Positions 17,053 to 25,599 of a stretch of 64,000 bases of DNA are shown in pieces. A model generated the notes under the pieces. That model ran no database searches. It had not been told where the DNA came from and saw only the letters and a program-made list of their open reading frames with translations. The translations under genes were made by a program, and so were the position numbers. Every line of letters begins with the position of its first letter. The first letter of the stretch is position 1. This DNA comes from Sagittula sp. P11 (GTDB lineage: Bacteria > Pseudomonadota > Alphaproteobacteria > Rhodobacterales > Rhodobacteraceae). Location: assembly GCF_002814095.1 (NCBI RefSeq), contig NZ_CP021917.1:1-64000 (forward strand), given 5' to 3'.

Positions 17053-17966
17053 TCGTTGCGCCCCTCCGGCGAAGTGATGTCCCGCAATCCGTCGCCCATC
17101 AGGTTCGCCCCGATGACCAGCAGGAACAGGCAGATGCCGGGCAGCACCACCAGCCACGGGCGGAAGAACATGGATTGCTTGCCCTCGGCGATCATCAGGC
17201 CCCAGGAGGGCGTGGGCGGCTGGATGCCGACCCCGAGGAAGGACAGGCTCGATTCCGCGAGGATCGCGATGCCCAGTTCGAAGGTGAAGATCACGATGAT
17301 CTGCGGCACGAGGTTGGGCAGGATCTCGTGCAGGATGATCTTCGGCGCGCTGGCCCCCGAAGAGGCCGCTGCCGCGACGAAATCGAGGTTGCGCAGCCGC
17401 TGCGTGGCCGAACGGGTGACCACCAGGTAATAGGTCCAGTGCAGCACGCCGACGATCCCGATCACCACCCAGATCGACGGGCCGATGATGAAGACCAGCG
17501 CCATGGCCAGCAGAAGACCCGGCAGCGCAAGCTGGGCGGTCAGCAGAAAGCTGATGGCGTGATCGACCCAGCCGCCGAAATACCCGGCGAGCACCCCCGC
17601 CGTGACCCCGATCAGCAGCCCGATGCTGGCCGCGCCGATGCCGATGGTGATCGAGATGCGCGTGCCGTAGATCAGCCGGCTGAGGTAGTCGCGCCCGTTC
17701 TGGTCCGTGCCCAGCAGGTACTCGGGCGATCCGCCCTCGCCCCAGAACGGCGGCAGCATCCGTGCCGAGAGGTTCTGTGCAAAAGGATCGTGCGGCGCCA
17801 GCAGCGGCGCGAAGATCGCGACCAGCGTCATCAGGGCGATGAGGCCCGCGCCGATCAGGAAGCCGGTGTGGCCGAACATCCTCTGGCGGAACACCTGGCC
17901 CGCGGAAAGGCCCTCGGCTTCGGGCCGGGTTTCGACGGCCGCGATTGAAATATCCGTGTCGGTCAT
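17049..17966 (-). CDS. ABC transporter permease, DppC type
   Basis: 305 aa. N-terminal cytoplasmic tail of about 40 residues, then six hydrophobic segments. The DppC/OppC N-terminal motif and the EAA-like coupling loop (EILPNLVPQIIV region) are present; LGTDQNGRDYLSRLIYGTRIS is the family's hallmark periplasmic stretch. ATGA overlaps with dppB upstream and the ATPase downstream. A longer in-frame extension over dppB is a shadow. Confidence 0.91.
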   Translation of the reverse strand: MTDTDISIAAVETRPEAEGLSAGQVFRQRMFGHTGFLIGAGLIALMTLVAIFAPLLAPHDPFAQNLSARMLPPFWGEGGSPEYLLGTDQNGRDYLSRLIYGTRISITIGIGAASIGLLIGVTAGVLAGYFGGWVDHAISFLLTAQLALPGLLLAMALVFIIGPSIWVVIGIVGVLHWTYYLVVTRSATQRLRNLDFVAAAASSGASAPKIILHEILPNLVPQIIVIFTFELGIAILAESSLSFLGVGIQPPTPSWGLMIAEGKQSMFFRPWLVVLPGICLFLLVIGANLMGDGLRDITSPEGRNE

Positions 17967-18880
17967 CCGATTCTGATCCTCGGGTCGAGCGCCGCATTCA
18001 GGATGTCGGCGAGCAGGTTCATGGCTACGAAGACGATGGCGAAGACGAAGATCAGCATCTGTACCGTCGGGATGTCGGCCCCGAGGATGGATTCCAGCGC
18101 CAGCCGCCCCAGCCCGTTGATCGCAAAGATGCTCTCGGTGATGACCGAGCCTCCGAACTTCTGGCCCAGTTGCACCGCCAGCACCGAGATCACCGGCAGG
18201 ATGGCGTTGCGCAGGGCATGCCGCCGCAGGAGCGTGGTGCCGCGAAAGCCCTTGGACCGGGCGGTGCGGATGTAGTCGGCGCTCATCACCTCGATCAGCC
18301 CGGTCCGTGTCAGCCGCATCACCGCGGGCACGGAGGAGGCGCCCAGCACGATGGCGGGCAACACGAAATGATACCAGGTGTTGTCTCCCGAGACCGGGAA
18401 GATGGGGATCATCACCGCGAAGAGGATGATCATGATCAGGCCAAGCCAGAAATTCGGGATGGCCTGCGCCGAGACCGCGACCCCCAGCGCCATACGGTCG
18501 ATCCACGAATTGGGGTTGAGACCGGCCAGCGCGCCCAGCGGAATGGCGATCACGATGGTGACCAGCAGTGCCGACAGCGCCAGCGTCAGCGTCTCGTCGG
18601 CACGGTCGGCGACCAGTTCGGCCACCGGCTTGTGCCAGTAGTAGCTTTCGCCGAAGTCGCCGGTCGCCACTCCGGCCAGCCACGACACGTACCGCTCGTA
18701 TATCGGCCGGTCGAGGCCGTAGCGGGCGCGGATCGTCTCGACGACGTCGGGCGTGGCATCTTCGCCCGCGATGGCCTGCGCGGGGTCGGAGGCGACGTTC
18801 AGCAGAAGGAACGCCGCGAGAGAGACCGTGAAGGCGACGAGGATCGCGAGCAGGCTCTTGAGTGCGATGTATTTGAGCAT
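17963..18880 (-). CDS. ABC transporter permease, DppB type
   Basis: 305 aa, about six membrane segments. RYGLDRPIYERYVSWLAG and the GDFGES stretch are the standard DppB N-terminal features; the EAA loop is near RHALRNAILPVISV, and it ends in the conserved DPRIRIG tail. It pairs with the DppC-type permease whose gene overlaps its stop. Lies 56 nt after the binding-protein gene. Confidence 0.92.
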   Translation of the reverse strand: MLKYIALKSLLAILVAFTVSLAAFLLLNVASDPAQAIAGEDATPDVVETIRARYGLDRPIYERYVSWLAGVATGDFGESYYWHKPVAELVADRADETLTLALSALLVTIVIAIPLGALAGLNPNSWIDRMALGVAVSAQAIPNFWLGLIMIILFAVMIPIFPVSGDNTWYHFVLPAIVLGASSVPAVMRLTRTGLIEVMSADYIRTARSKGFRGTTLLRRHALRNAILPVISVLAVQLGQKFGGSVITESIFAINGLGRLALESILGADIPTVQMLIFVFAIVFVAMNLLADILNAALDPRIRIG

Positions 18881-18936
18881 GTCTTATCGTGTCCTGCGGG
18901 AAGCGGGCGGGCGGTGGCCTGCCCGCGGTTCCGGTT

Positions 18937-20463
18937 TCATTTCCAGCTGGCCTGCTGCAGCCGGGGAAGGCCGTCGGGGCTGAGCGGGAAATCGAGGTCA
19001 GAGGCGACGAGATAATTCGCCGTGTAGGACACCAGCGGCGCCCAGTAGGCCTGATCCGCGATCCGGCCCAGGGCCTCCGTATAGAAGGCCTTGCGCTCTT
19101 CGGGATCGGCGGTCTGCTCGGCGGCGGCGACCATCCCGGACAGTGCGTCGTCGCCGGTCAGGTTACGGTCGGAGTCGCCGAAGTGGATCTGCGCAATCGC
19201 CGCAGTGTCGGCGGTCCCGCCCGACCCCCACGTCCCGATGTAGGCCGCGATGTCGCGGGAAGCGCGCGCCTGGTTCAGGCTCTCCAGCTTCACGTAGCGC
19301 AGGTTGACGTCGATCCCCGCAGCCGCAAGATCGGAGGCAACCGCCTCTGCCACCGGCTTGTCGCGGTACGCCCAGAGGTCGAGCGGAAAGCCATCGGGGT
19401 AGCCCGCCTCGGCCAGCAGCGCCTTTGCCTTTTCCGGGTCGTATTCGTAGCGCGTCACCGATTGGTCGCAGCCGAACTGCGCCGGGTGGCAGGCGGTGTG
19501 GATCGGTTCGGACGATCCGCCCATCAGAAACTCCGCGATCTCCGGCGTGTTGATCGCGTGATTGATCGCCTGGCGCACCTTCACGTCGGTCAGCGGCCCT
19601 TCGGGATCGGTCCAGCCAGCGGCATCCAGAACCACGAAGCCGACGCGAAGGTCCGGCCCGCTCAGGTACTCCACGGCCGGATGGGCGCCTGCTGCGGCGG
19701 CCACGTCCTGTGGCACCTTGAACATCCAGTCGATCCCGCCGGACATCAGCTCTGCCTGTTGGGTGCCGATGTCGGGAATGTTGCGTACCACGATGGTTTC
19801 TATGGCCGGAGCCTCGCCGAAGTAGCCGTCGAACCGTTTCAGGACCAGCTCGGTCCCCGGTTCGAAGCTTTCGACGCGATAGGGGCCCGTCGCCACAAGG
19901 TCGCTCGACATGGCGTCGCGGTCGATCTCGCCGCCTGCGTCGTAGGTGCCGTCCTTCCGCAGCATGATCCGGCTGGCCATGTCGCGCAGCACCAGCGGAT
20001 AGACGGACGTCATGTGGAACCGGACACGGTCCGGCGCCACGACCTCGGCACTCTCCAGCCAGCGCTCGACCACGCCCGTCGCGTTCGCCTCGCTGTCGGG
20101 ATCGCGCAGCCAGTTGTAGGTGTAGGCCACGTCCTCGGCGGTCAGCTTGCTGCCGTCATGAAACAGCACATCGTCGCGCAAAATGACATCGAGCGTGGTG
20201 TCATCGATCCATTCGAAACCCGAGGCGACGGACGGCTCCACATCCTGTGTCTCGGGATCGAACTCGAACAGCTTGGCGTCGGTCAACTGCGCAAGGATGA
20301 TGTATTCGCGCTTGGTGGTGTAGTTGTAGTCGAGATTGAGGATCTCCTCGGCCATGGCAACGCGAAGGGTGTCGTCCTCCGGTCCCGCCCAGGCCGTTGC
20401 CCCCGCCATCGCCAGCACTCCGGCCATCGAACGGCAAAGCGTCCTTTTCGATATTCTGAACAT
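18937..20463 (-). CDS. Family-5 ABC transporter substrate-binding protein (paralogue 2)
   Basis: 508 aa. Signal peptide MFRISKRTLCRSMAGVLAMAG... cleaved near AWA-G. The mature part is about half identical to the protein encoded at 11268-12800. ATG is chosen for its RBS GGGGAGG 4 nt upstream and for the signal peptide; 39 upstream in-frame codons lack both. First gene of the operon binding protein-dppB-dppC-dppDF-lyase. The ligand is unknown; the terminal lyase suggests a compound carrying a succinyl group on nitrogen. Confidence 0.9.
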   Translation of the reverse strand: MFRISKRTLCRSMAGVLAMAGATAWAGPEDDTLRVAMAEEILNLDYNYTTKREYIILAQLTDAKLFEFDPETQDVEPSVASGFEWIDDTTLDVILRDDVLFHDGSKLTAEDVAYTYNWLRDPDSEANATGVVERWLESAEVVAPDRVRFHMTSVYPLVLRDMASRIMLRKDGTYDAGGEIDRDAMSSDLVATGPYRVESFEPGTELVLKRFDGYFGEAPAIETIVVRNIPDIGTQQAELMSGGIDWMFKVPQDVAAAAGAHPAVEYLSGPDLRVGFVVLDAAGWTDPEGPLTDVKVRQAINHAINTPEIAEFLMGGSSEPIHTACHPAQFGCDQSVTRYEYDPEKAKALLAEAGYPDGFPLDLWAYRDKPVAEAVASDLAAAGIDVNLRYVKLESLNQARASRDIAAYIGTWGSGGTADTAAIAQIHFGDSDRNLTGDDALSGMVAAAEQTADPEERKAFYTEALGRIADQAYWAPLVSYTANYLVASDLDFPLSPDGLPRLQQASWK

Positions 20464-20782
20464 GTGTCCTCCCCAAAATCCTTGTCCGCCGCGCCGGAGC
20501 GCGTCTCCCGTCATAAGGTTAGCCAATCGGCGGGATGACCAATATTGCAAATATCGGTCTGTTTGTTGCGTTTCTGACAAAGGTCACAACCGGGGAGGGC
20601 CGCCCTGCAGGCAGCGAGGGCCGGGCAGCACGCCACCATTGGTGGCCACGGCAAACCGGCTTCCTTGCATCGGAAATCCATGTGGGTCGGCGGCACAGGC
20701 GCTGAGACGGGGGCACACATGGCCTCCGCCCGATCTTCAAGCACACCAAATCGGCACCCCGGGTCCCAGGGTGCAATACCCG
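20464..20782. other. 319-bp intergenic region upstream of the importer operon
   Basis: Holds the promoter region of paralogue 2. Elements found: an imperfect 21-bp dyad (20538-20558) and a 12-mer shared with the LysR operator (20564-20575). Nothing recognisable between 20600 and 20782, where the nagA-like gene ends. Confidence 0.5.
20538..20575. promoter_or_regulatory. Candidate LysR-controlled operator upstream of binding-protein paralogue 2
   Basis: ACCAATATT-GCA-AATATCGGT (9-bp arms, one mismatch) is followed by TGTTGCGTTTCT, the reverse complement of the 12-mer AGAAACGCAACA in the operator at 12901-12927. Distance to the gene start is about 75-110 nt, a normal LysR activation position. 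Confidence 0.5.
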
Positions 20783-21889
20783 TCAGAGCGGGACGAAGCG
20801 CCCTTCGGGGTCCAGCCGGATGCCGTCGAAGCGGTCGCCCGGTTTGAAATGGCCCGCGTTTCCGGGGGCCTTGAGCAGCCGCGCCGGCAGGCAGGTGGCC
20901 ATCGCCAGCGCCCGGATGCGCGGCACGCCGATCCCGTCCAGCACCTTCAGCGCGGTCGGCATGTCGAGGTCGGCCCCGGCAAGCGTCCCGTCCTCCAGCG
21001 TCAGCCGCCCGTCGCGGCGCAGCACGCGGCGCCCGTTCAGAACGTATTCGGTGATGTCTGAGCCCACCGGCGGCATGGCGTCGGTCACGAGGAACAGGGC
21101 CCCCTGCTCCTTGTGCGCGTTCAGCGCAATGCGCAGCGCGGCGGTGTGCACGTGGATGCCGTCGGCGATGATCCCGGCCGACACGTCGGGCCGGTCGAGG
21201 ATCGCCCCCACTATGCCCGGCGCGCGGTTGCCCATCTGGCTCATCGCATTGAAAAGATGCGTGGCGCAGCGCACGCCCGCGTCGAAATAGGCGCAGGCGG
21301 TCTCGTAGCTGCAATCGGTGTGACCCAGCGACAGGATCACCCCGGCGCGCACCAGCCTGTGCACCATGTCCAGCGGCACGGATTCAGGTGCGATCGTCAC
21401 CTTCAGGTTCGGCAGGCGGGCGGCGGCATCGGTCAGCACCGCGGCATCGGCCTCCGTCATCGGACGGATCAGGGCGGGGTCGTGCGCCCCCTTGCGGGCC
21501 AGCGACAGGTGCGGCCCTTCGAGATGGAGACCGACGATCCCCGGAACGCCCTGCGCCACCGCCTGCTCTACCGCGTCGATGGCGGCGCGCACCTTGTCCG
21601 GCGTGTCGGTGATCAGCGTCGGCAGGATATGCGTGGTGCCGGTGCGGGCGTGTGCCTCCGCGATGGTGCGCAGCCCCTCGACCGTGGTCTCTTCGTTGAA
21701 CAGCACGCCACCGCCGCCGTTCACCTGCAGGTCGACGAACCCCGGCAGGATCGTCCCGTCGAGGCGTTCGGCCGCCGGCGCGTCCTTCAGCGGCACGATG
21801 GCCTTCAGTCGCCCGTCCTCCACCGCCAGCGCGTGTTCGGTCAGGTGGCGGACGCCGTCGAAGATCTCGGGAGCGTGCAGGTAGCGCAT
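20783..21889 (-). CDS. nagA: N-acetylglucosamine-6-phosphate deacetylase
   Basis: Converts GlcNAc-6-P to glucosamine-6-P and acetate in the cytoplasm. 368 aa amidohydrolase. PGFVDLQVNG near the N-terminus, GLHLEGPHL with the metal-binding Glu, the SLGHTDCSYE and THLFNAM histidine motifs, and LVTDAMPPVG with the catalytic Asp match NagA. ATG at 21889 forms TGATG with the stop of the SIS gene; an adjacent GTG one codon earlier is possible. Last gene of the minus-strand kinase-gntR-SIS-nagA operon. Confidence 0.93.
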   Translation of the reverse strand: MRYLHAPEIFDGVRHLTEHALAVEDGRLKAIVPLKDAPAAERLDGTILPGFVDLQVNGGGGVLFNEETTVEGLRTIAEAHARTGTTHILPTLITDTPDKVRAAIDAVEQAVAQGVPGIVGLHLEGPHLSLARKGAHDPALIRPMTEADAAVLTDAAARLPNLKVTIAPESVPLDMVHRLVRAGVILSLGHTDCSYETACAYFDAGVRCATHLFNAMSQMGNRAPGIVGAILDRPDVSAGIIADGIHVHTAALRIALNAHKEQGALFLVTDAMPPVGSDITEYVLNGRRVLRRDGRLTLEDGTLAGADLDMPTALKVLDGIGVPRIRALAMATCLPARLLKAPGNAGHFKPGDRFDGIRLDPEGRFVPL

Positions 21890-22914
21890 CACGTGGTCTC
21901 CGTCACCTTGCGCAGGTGGCGCGGCGCGTCGGGATTCACCCCTCGCGCCACGGCGACCTGTTCGACCATCGCATAGAACGATGCGATCAACGAGATCGGA
22001 TCGGTCAGCGGATGGCCCGTGCGCACCGCGGGCAGCGCCGTCGCGGTGGTTGCCTTGCGCGAGGTGGTAAAGACCTTCGCGCCCTTCGCGGCCACCTGCT
22101 CGGCCACGTCGATCAGCGCGCCCTGGGCCGCGTCCTGCACCGCCAGCGCGATCACCGGGAAGCCCCGCTCGACGATGCTGACCGGACCGTGCAGCACCTC
22201 CGCCGAGGAATAGCTTTCGGCGTGCAGCTGGCAGGTCTCCTTGAACTTCAGCGCCGCCTCGTTCGAGAAGGCAAAGACCGGCCCGCGCCCGAGGCAGTAA
22301 AGCGACTCCGCCGTTTGCAGCTCTGCGGCAAGCGGCGACCAGTCGGCGGAAACGGCCTCTGCCAGCGCCTGCGGCAGGCCATGGATCGCCGCCCTCAGCG
22401 CGTCGTCCTGCACCAGTTCCGCCAGCAGCCAGACGCCCGCGACCGCCGAGTTCACGAAGGTCTTCGTGGCCGCAACCGACAGTTCCGGCCCGGCGTGAAG
22501 CGCAAGCGCGTGGTCCGAGACCTCTGCCAGCCGGGAATCAAGGTGGTTGGTCAGCCCGACCGTCAGCGCGCCCTCCTCCTGCATCATCCGCACCATGGCG
22601 ACGATGTCCGGGCTCATCCCCGATTGCGACACGGCAAGGCAGGCGGCGCCCTTCACCTTCAGCCGCGCCCCGTAGATCGAGGCGACCGACGGCCCGACAG
22701 AGGCCACGGGCAGCCCGGCGAGGATCTCGGCCACGTACTTGAAGTAGGTCGCGGCATGGTCCGAAGAGCCGCGCGCCACGGTGACGAAGAACGCCGGATC
22801 GCGCGCGCGCAGCGCCTCTGCCGCGCCCCGGATCGCGTCGCCGCCACGAGTCAGCAGCCGCTCCACCGCATCGGGGATTTCCAGCACTTCGCGCCGCATG
22901 TGGGTCTCGGTCAT
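21889..22914 (-). CDS. SIS-domain aminosugar-6-phosphate deaminase/isomerase (NagB-II/AgaS-like)
   Basis: 341 aa with two SIS domains but no glutaminase domain, so it resembles the isomerase half of GlmS and acts as a deaminase on glucosamine-6-P or a related aminosugar phosphate, yielding fructose-6-P and ammonia. Motifs: VARGSSDHAATYFKY and SQSGMSPD in the first SIS domain; YCLGRGPVFAFSNEAALKFKE in the second. ATGA overlap with gntR sets the start. Its place between gntR and nagA supports a role directly after deacetylation. No classical NagB is present, so this is the likely replacement. Confidence 0.85.
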   Translation of the reverse strand: MTETHMRREVLEIPDAVERLLTRGGDAIRGAAEALRARDPAFFVTVARGSSDHAATYFKYVAEILAGLPVASVGPSVASIYGARLKVKGAACLAVSQSGMSPDIVAMVRMMQEEGALTVGLTNHLDSRLAEVSDHALALHAGPELSVAATKTFVNSAVAGVWLLAELVQDDALRAAIHGLPQALAEAVSADWSPLAAELQTAESLYCLGRGPVFAFSNEAALKFKETCQLHAESYSSAEVLHGPVSIVERGFPVIALAVQDAAQGALIDVAEQVAAKGAKVFTTSRKATTATALPAVRTGHPLTDPISLIASFYAMVEQVAVARGVNPDAPRHLRKVTETT

Positions 22915-23675
22915 CGGTCTTCCTTTTGCAGGCGCAGTTCGGCGACGAAGGTATAGGCATCGCCGCGGTAGAGGGATTGGGTGAATTCGCAGACCCGCCC
23001 GGAGGCGAGGCTGGAGGTTCGTTCGATCCTCAGCCCGGCGCTTCCGGGCGCAAGGTCCAGCAAGGCGGCGTCCGGCCCGTCGACGATCACGGCGGTGATC
23101 TTCTGCAGCGCCACCACCGGCCGCGTGCCATGGGCGTCGAGCACGGCGTAGAGCGACTGGGTGACCTCCAGCGGGTTGGGCAGGATGTCGGTCGGCAGAG
23201 AGGCGCGCTCGATCGCCATCGGCGCACCGTCCGCCAGCCGCAACCGCGCGATCCGGGCGACGGAATCGCCCTCCTTCAGCGACAACGCCTCGACCTCTTC
23301 GGGGGTCGGCATGAAAAACCCGCGCTCCAGCCATTGCACCGTGACGCTCATGCCGCGGCGGGCCATGTCCTCGGTGAAGGAGGTGAGACGCGACAGGGTC
23401 TGGTTCACCTTCGCCGGGGTCGAAGCGACGAAGGACCCGGACCCCTGCCGCTGCACGATCCGGCCCTCGTCCACGAGCGACTGGATCGCCTTGCGGACAG
23501 TGACGCGGCTGAACTCGGTGATCGTGGCGATCTCGCGCTCGGGCGGCAGCGGGCTGCCCGGGGCCAGAAGCCCGCCGTCCACGCCCTCGGACAGGCGGTT
23601 GCGGAGCTGCAGGTAGCGCGGCCCGGCCTCCGGCCTGTACCAGTCGTGCGGCTTCAGGAAGTCGACCACGCTCAT
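22911..23675 (-). CDS. GntR/HutC-family regulator of aminosugar catabolism
   Basis: 254 aa: N-terminal winged HTH (PPEREIA...VTVRKAIQSLV) and a C-terminal UTRA effector domain, the architecture of NagR/DasR, which sense aminosugar phosphates. ATGA overlaps with the kinase gene before it and the SIS gene after it. Repeated CAATACC/GGTATTG boxes in the divergent region at 24544-24660 are the likely operators, so it would control both the nagA operon and the murQ-transporter operon. Confidence 0.87.
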   Translation of the reverse strand: MSVVDFLKPHDWYRPEAGPRYLQLRNRLSEGVDGGLLAPGSPLPPEREIATITEFSRVTVRKAIQSLVDEGRIVQRQGSGSFVASTPAKVNQTLSRLTSFTEDMARRGMSVTVQWLERGFFMPTPEEVEALSLKEGDSVARIARLRLADGAPMAIERASLPTDILPNPLEVTQSLYAVLDAHGTRPVVALQKITAVIVDGPDAALLDLAPGSAGLRIERTSSLASGRVCEFTQSLYRGDAYTFVAELRLQKEDR

Positions 23676-24535
23676 GCCGGGATCCTCCGCGCCAGCGCCA
23701 GCGCCCCGTCGAGCGCGCTGCCTTTCGGGGCGATCAGCGTCAGGTCGTCTAGGTAGGGCGCATAATGCACGCCCACCCCGCCGGTCAGGCACAGCGGTTC
23801 GCCCGCGCGGTGCCCCAGCCCGTCAAGCGCGAACCGCAGGAAGGTCGCGCCCTGCCACATCAGCGACAGCCCCGCGCTGTCCCCGGCCTTCGCGGCCTCC
23901 ACGATGCGCGGGGCATAGGCGGCGTAATCATGTGCAAAGGCGCGGCGGCCAAAGGCGACGAGGCCCGGCGGCCCGCCGATCTCGTCCAGCACGGCGCGCG
24001 CCAGCGGCGACTCCGCCACCAACCCGTCGCTCACGTGCAGGGCCAGCTTCATCAGCTCGTGCCCCAGCCACGCGCCCGACGCCTGATCCGAAAGCTGGAA
24101 GCCCCAGCCGCCGACACTGCGCGAGACGCCCCCGGCCTGCCGGGCAAAGAAGCTGCCGGTGCCGATGGCGGCCAGCGCGCCGTCCTGCGGCCCGAGCGCA
24201 CCGGCAAGCATGGTGTCGCTGTCCTCGGTCACGGTGACCCGCCGCAGCGGCAGCGCGGCGGCCACGCGGTCGCCCACCTCCGCCGAGATCACGCCCGCCA
24301 GCCCCGCATGCGCCGGCACCTCCGCCAGATCGGCAACCGTCACGCCCGCACCGACGCAGGCAATGTCGAGCGCCGCGCAAAGGTGACGAACCGTGCCGTC
24401 GAAATCGGTGGTGGCATTGGCAGGCCCGCCCTCGCCCCGGCCGAGGATGGCGCCGGAGGCATCGCAGATCGCCACGCGACAGCCGCTTCCGCCGCCGTCC
24501 AGTCCGATCGCAAAGGGTGTGGGTGCCTCTGTCAT
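23672..24535 (-). CDS. BadF/BadG/BcrA/BcrD-type aminosugar kinase (MurK/NagK-like)
   Basis: 287 aa ASKHA-fold kinase. Phosphate-1 loop GLDGGGSGCRV at the N-terminus, adenosine motif GTGSFFA in the middle and a C-terminal GGVGVHYAP motif. In this family MurK phosphorylates MurNAc and GlcNAc at O6. Here it would supply the 6-phosphates used by the MurQ-like etherase and NagA, since the ABC importer delivers unphosphorylated sugar. It starts the minus-strand operon and is divergent from murQ. Whether it prefers GlcNAc, MurNAc or both cannot be read from sequence. Confidence 0.82.
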   Translation of the reverse strand: MTEAPTPFAIGLDGGGSGCRVAICDASGAILGRGEGGPANATTDFDGTVRHLCAALDIACVGAGVTVADLAEVPAHAGLAGVISAEVGDRVAAALPLRRVTVTEDSDTMLAGALGPQDGALAAIGTGSFFARQAGGVSRSVGGWGFQLSDQASGAWLGHELMKLALHVSDGLVAESPLARAVLDEIGGPPGLVAFGRRAFAHDYAAYAPRIVEAAKAGDSAGLSLMWQGATFLRFALDGLGHRAGEPLCLTGGVGVHYAPYLDDLTLIAPKGSALDGALALARRIPA

Positions 24536-24543
24536 GGCGCAAG

Positions 24544-24660
24544 CAATACCACGAGGCTGCGCACTTGGGAACACCAAAACAATACCAATAGCTGCAAATT
24601 TGCGCCAGACAGGACCAATTGAAAAGAGTTCTTGCTTAAAGGTATTGTTTAGGTATGGTC
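24544..24660. promoter_or_regulatory. Repeated CAATACC/GGTATTG operator boxes between divergent aminosugar operons
   Basis: CAATACC at 24544-24550 and 24580-24586, GGTATTG at 24641-24647 and GGTATGGTC at 24652-24660. Two minus-oriented boxes face the kinase gene and two plus-oriented boxes face murQ. The arrangement fits the adjacent GntR/HutC regulator controlling both promoters. Confidence 0.5.
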
Positions 24661-24698
24661 TTGAGAAACTGCCACCCGACTCACCGAAGGCTGCCGCC

Positions 24699-25565
24699 AT
24701 GACCTCCATCGACGCCCTGCGCCCTGATGCGGCCTTGCGCACCATGCTGGATGCGCAGACCGACGCCGCGCGTGCCGTCGGGAACGCCCTGCCGGGGATC
24801 GAGGAGGCCGCGCGCCGCATGGCCGACACCCTGCGCAACGGCGGGACCGTGGTCTATGCCGCCGCCGGAAGCTCGGGCCTGATGGCGCTGGCGGACGCCT
24901 GCGAACTGCCCGGCACCTACGGCATCGACCCGGCGCAGGTCCGCATCGTCATGGCGGGCGGCATTCCCACCGACGCGCGGATGCCCGGCCATACCGAAGA
25001 CGACACAGCCGAGGCAGAGGCGGCCGCCGCCGCCATGTCGCCCGGCGACCTGCTGATCGCCATCTCCGCCTCCGGCACCACGCCGCAGGCCCTGGCGATG
25101 GCGCGGGCCGCGCAGGCAAAGGGCATCGCCGTGATCGGCATCGCCAACACGCCGGACAGCGCGCTGCTGACACTCGCGGACACGGCCATCGCGTTGCCCA
25201 CCCCGCCCGAAGTGGTCGAGGGGTCGACCCGCCTTGGCGCAGGCACCGCGCAGAAGATCGCGCTCAACATGATCTCGACCCTCGCGGGGGTGCTGCTGGG
25301 CCATGTCCATGACGGCATGATGGTCAACCTGCGCCCGGACAACATCAAGCTGCGCGCCCGGGCCGAAGCCATCGTCGCCGGCATCGCAGCGGTCCCCGCC
25401 GACGCCGCCCGCGCCGCGCTGGAGGCCACCGGATACGACGTGAAACCCGCCGTCCTCGTGGCGCTGGGGCACGATCCCGAAGACGCCCGCCGCATCCTCG
25501 ATGCCAACGGGCAGGTCCTGCGGCAGGCGCTGCAGGCCGAGACACCGAAAACCAGAAGAGCCTGA
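24699..25565 (+). CDS. murQ: N-acetylmuramic acid 6-phosphate etherase-like SIS protein
   Basis: 288 aa single SIS-domain protein. MurQ removes D-lactate from MurNAc-6-P to give GlcNAc-6-P. The signature GSTRLGAGTAQKIALNMIST is clearly MurQ-like, as are ISASGTTPQ and the C-terminal three-helix segment. The N-terminal phosphate loop deviates: AGSSGLMALADACELP where classical MurQ has GTSGRLGVLDA-x-ECPP, so the loop Arg is Leu, though the acidic residue before Leu-Pro is kept. ATG lies 163 nt from the divergent kinase. It is followed by the sugar ABC importer genes. Substrate could be a MurNAc derivative rather than MurNAc-6-P itself. Confidence 0.8.
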   Translation: MTSIDALRPDAALRTMLDAQTDAARAVGNALPGIEEAARRMADTLRNGGTVVYAAAGSSGLMALADACELPGTYGIDPAQVRIVMAGGIPTDARMPGHTEDDTAEAEAAAAAMSPGDLLIAISASGTTPQALAMARAAQAKGIAVIGIANTPDSALLTLADTAIALPTPPEVVEGSTRLGAGTAQKIALNMISTLAGVLLGHVHDGMMVNLRPDNIKLRARAEAIVAGIAAVPADAARAALEATGYDVKPAVLVALGHDPEDARRILDANGQVLRQALQAETPKTRRA

Positions 25566-25599
25566 AACAGGGCCTTTTCCAACAAGGAGAGAAAGACAC

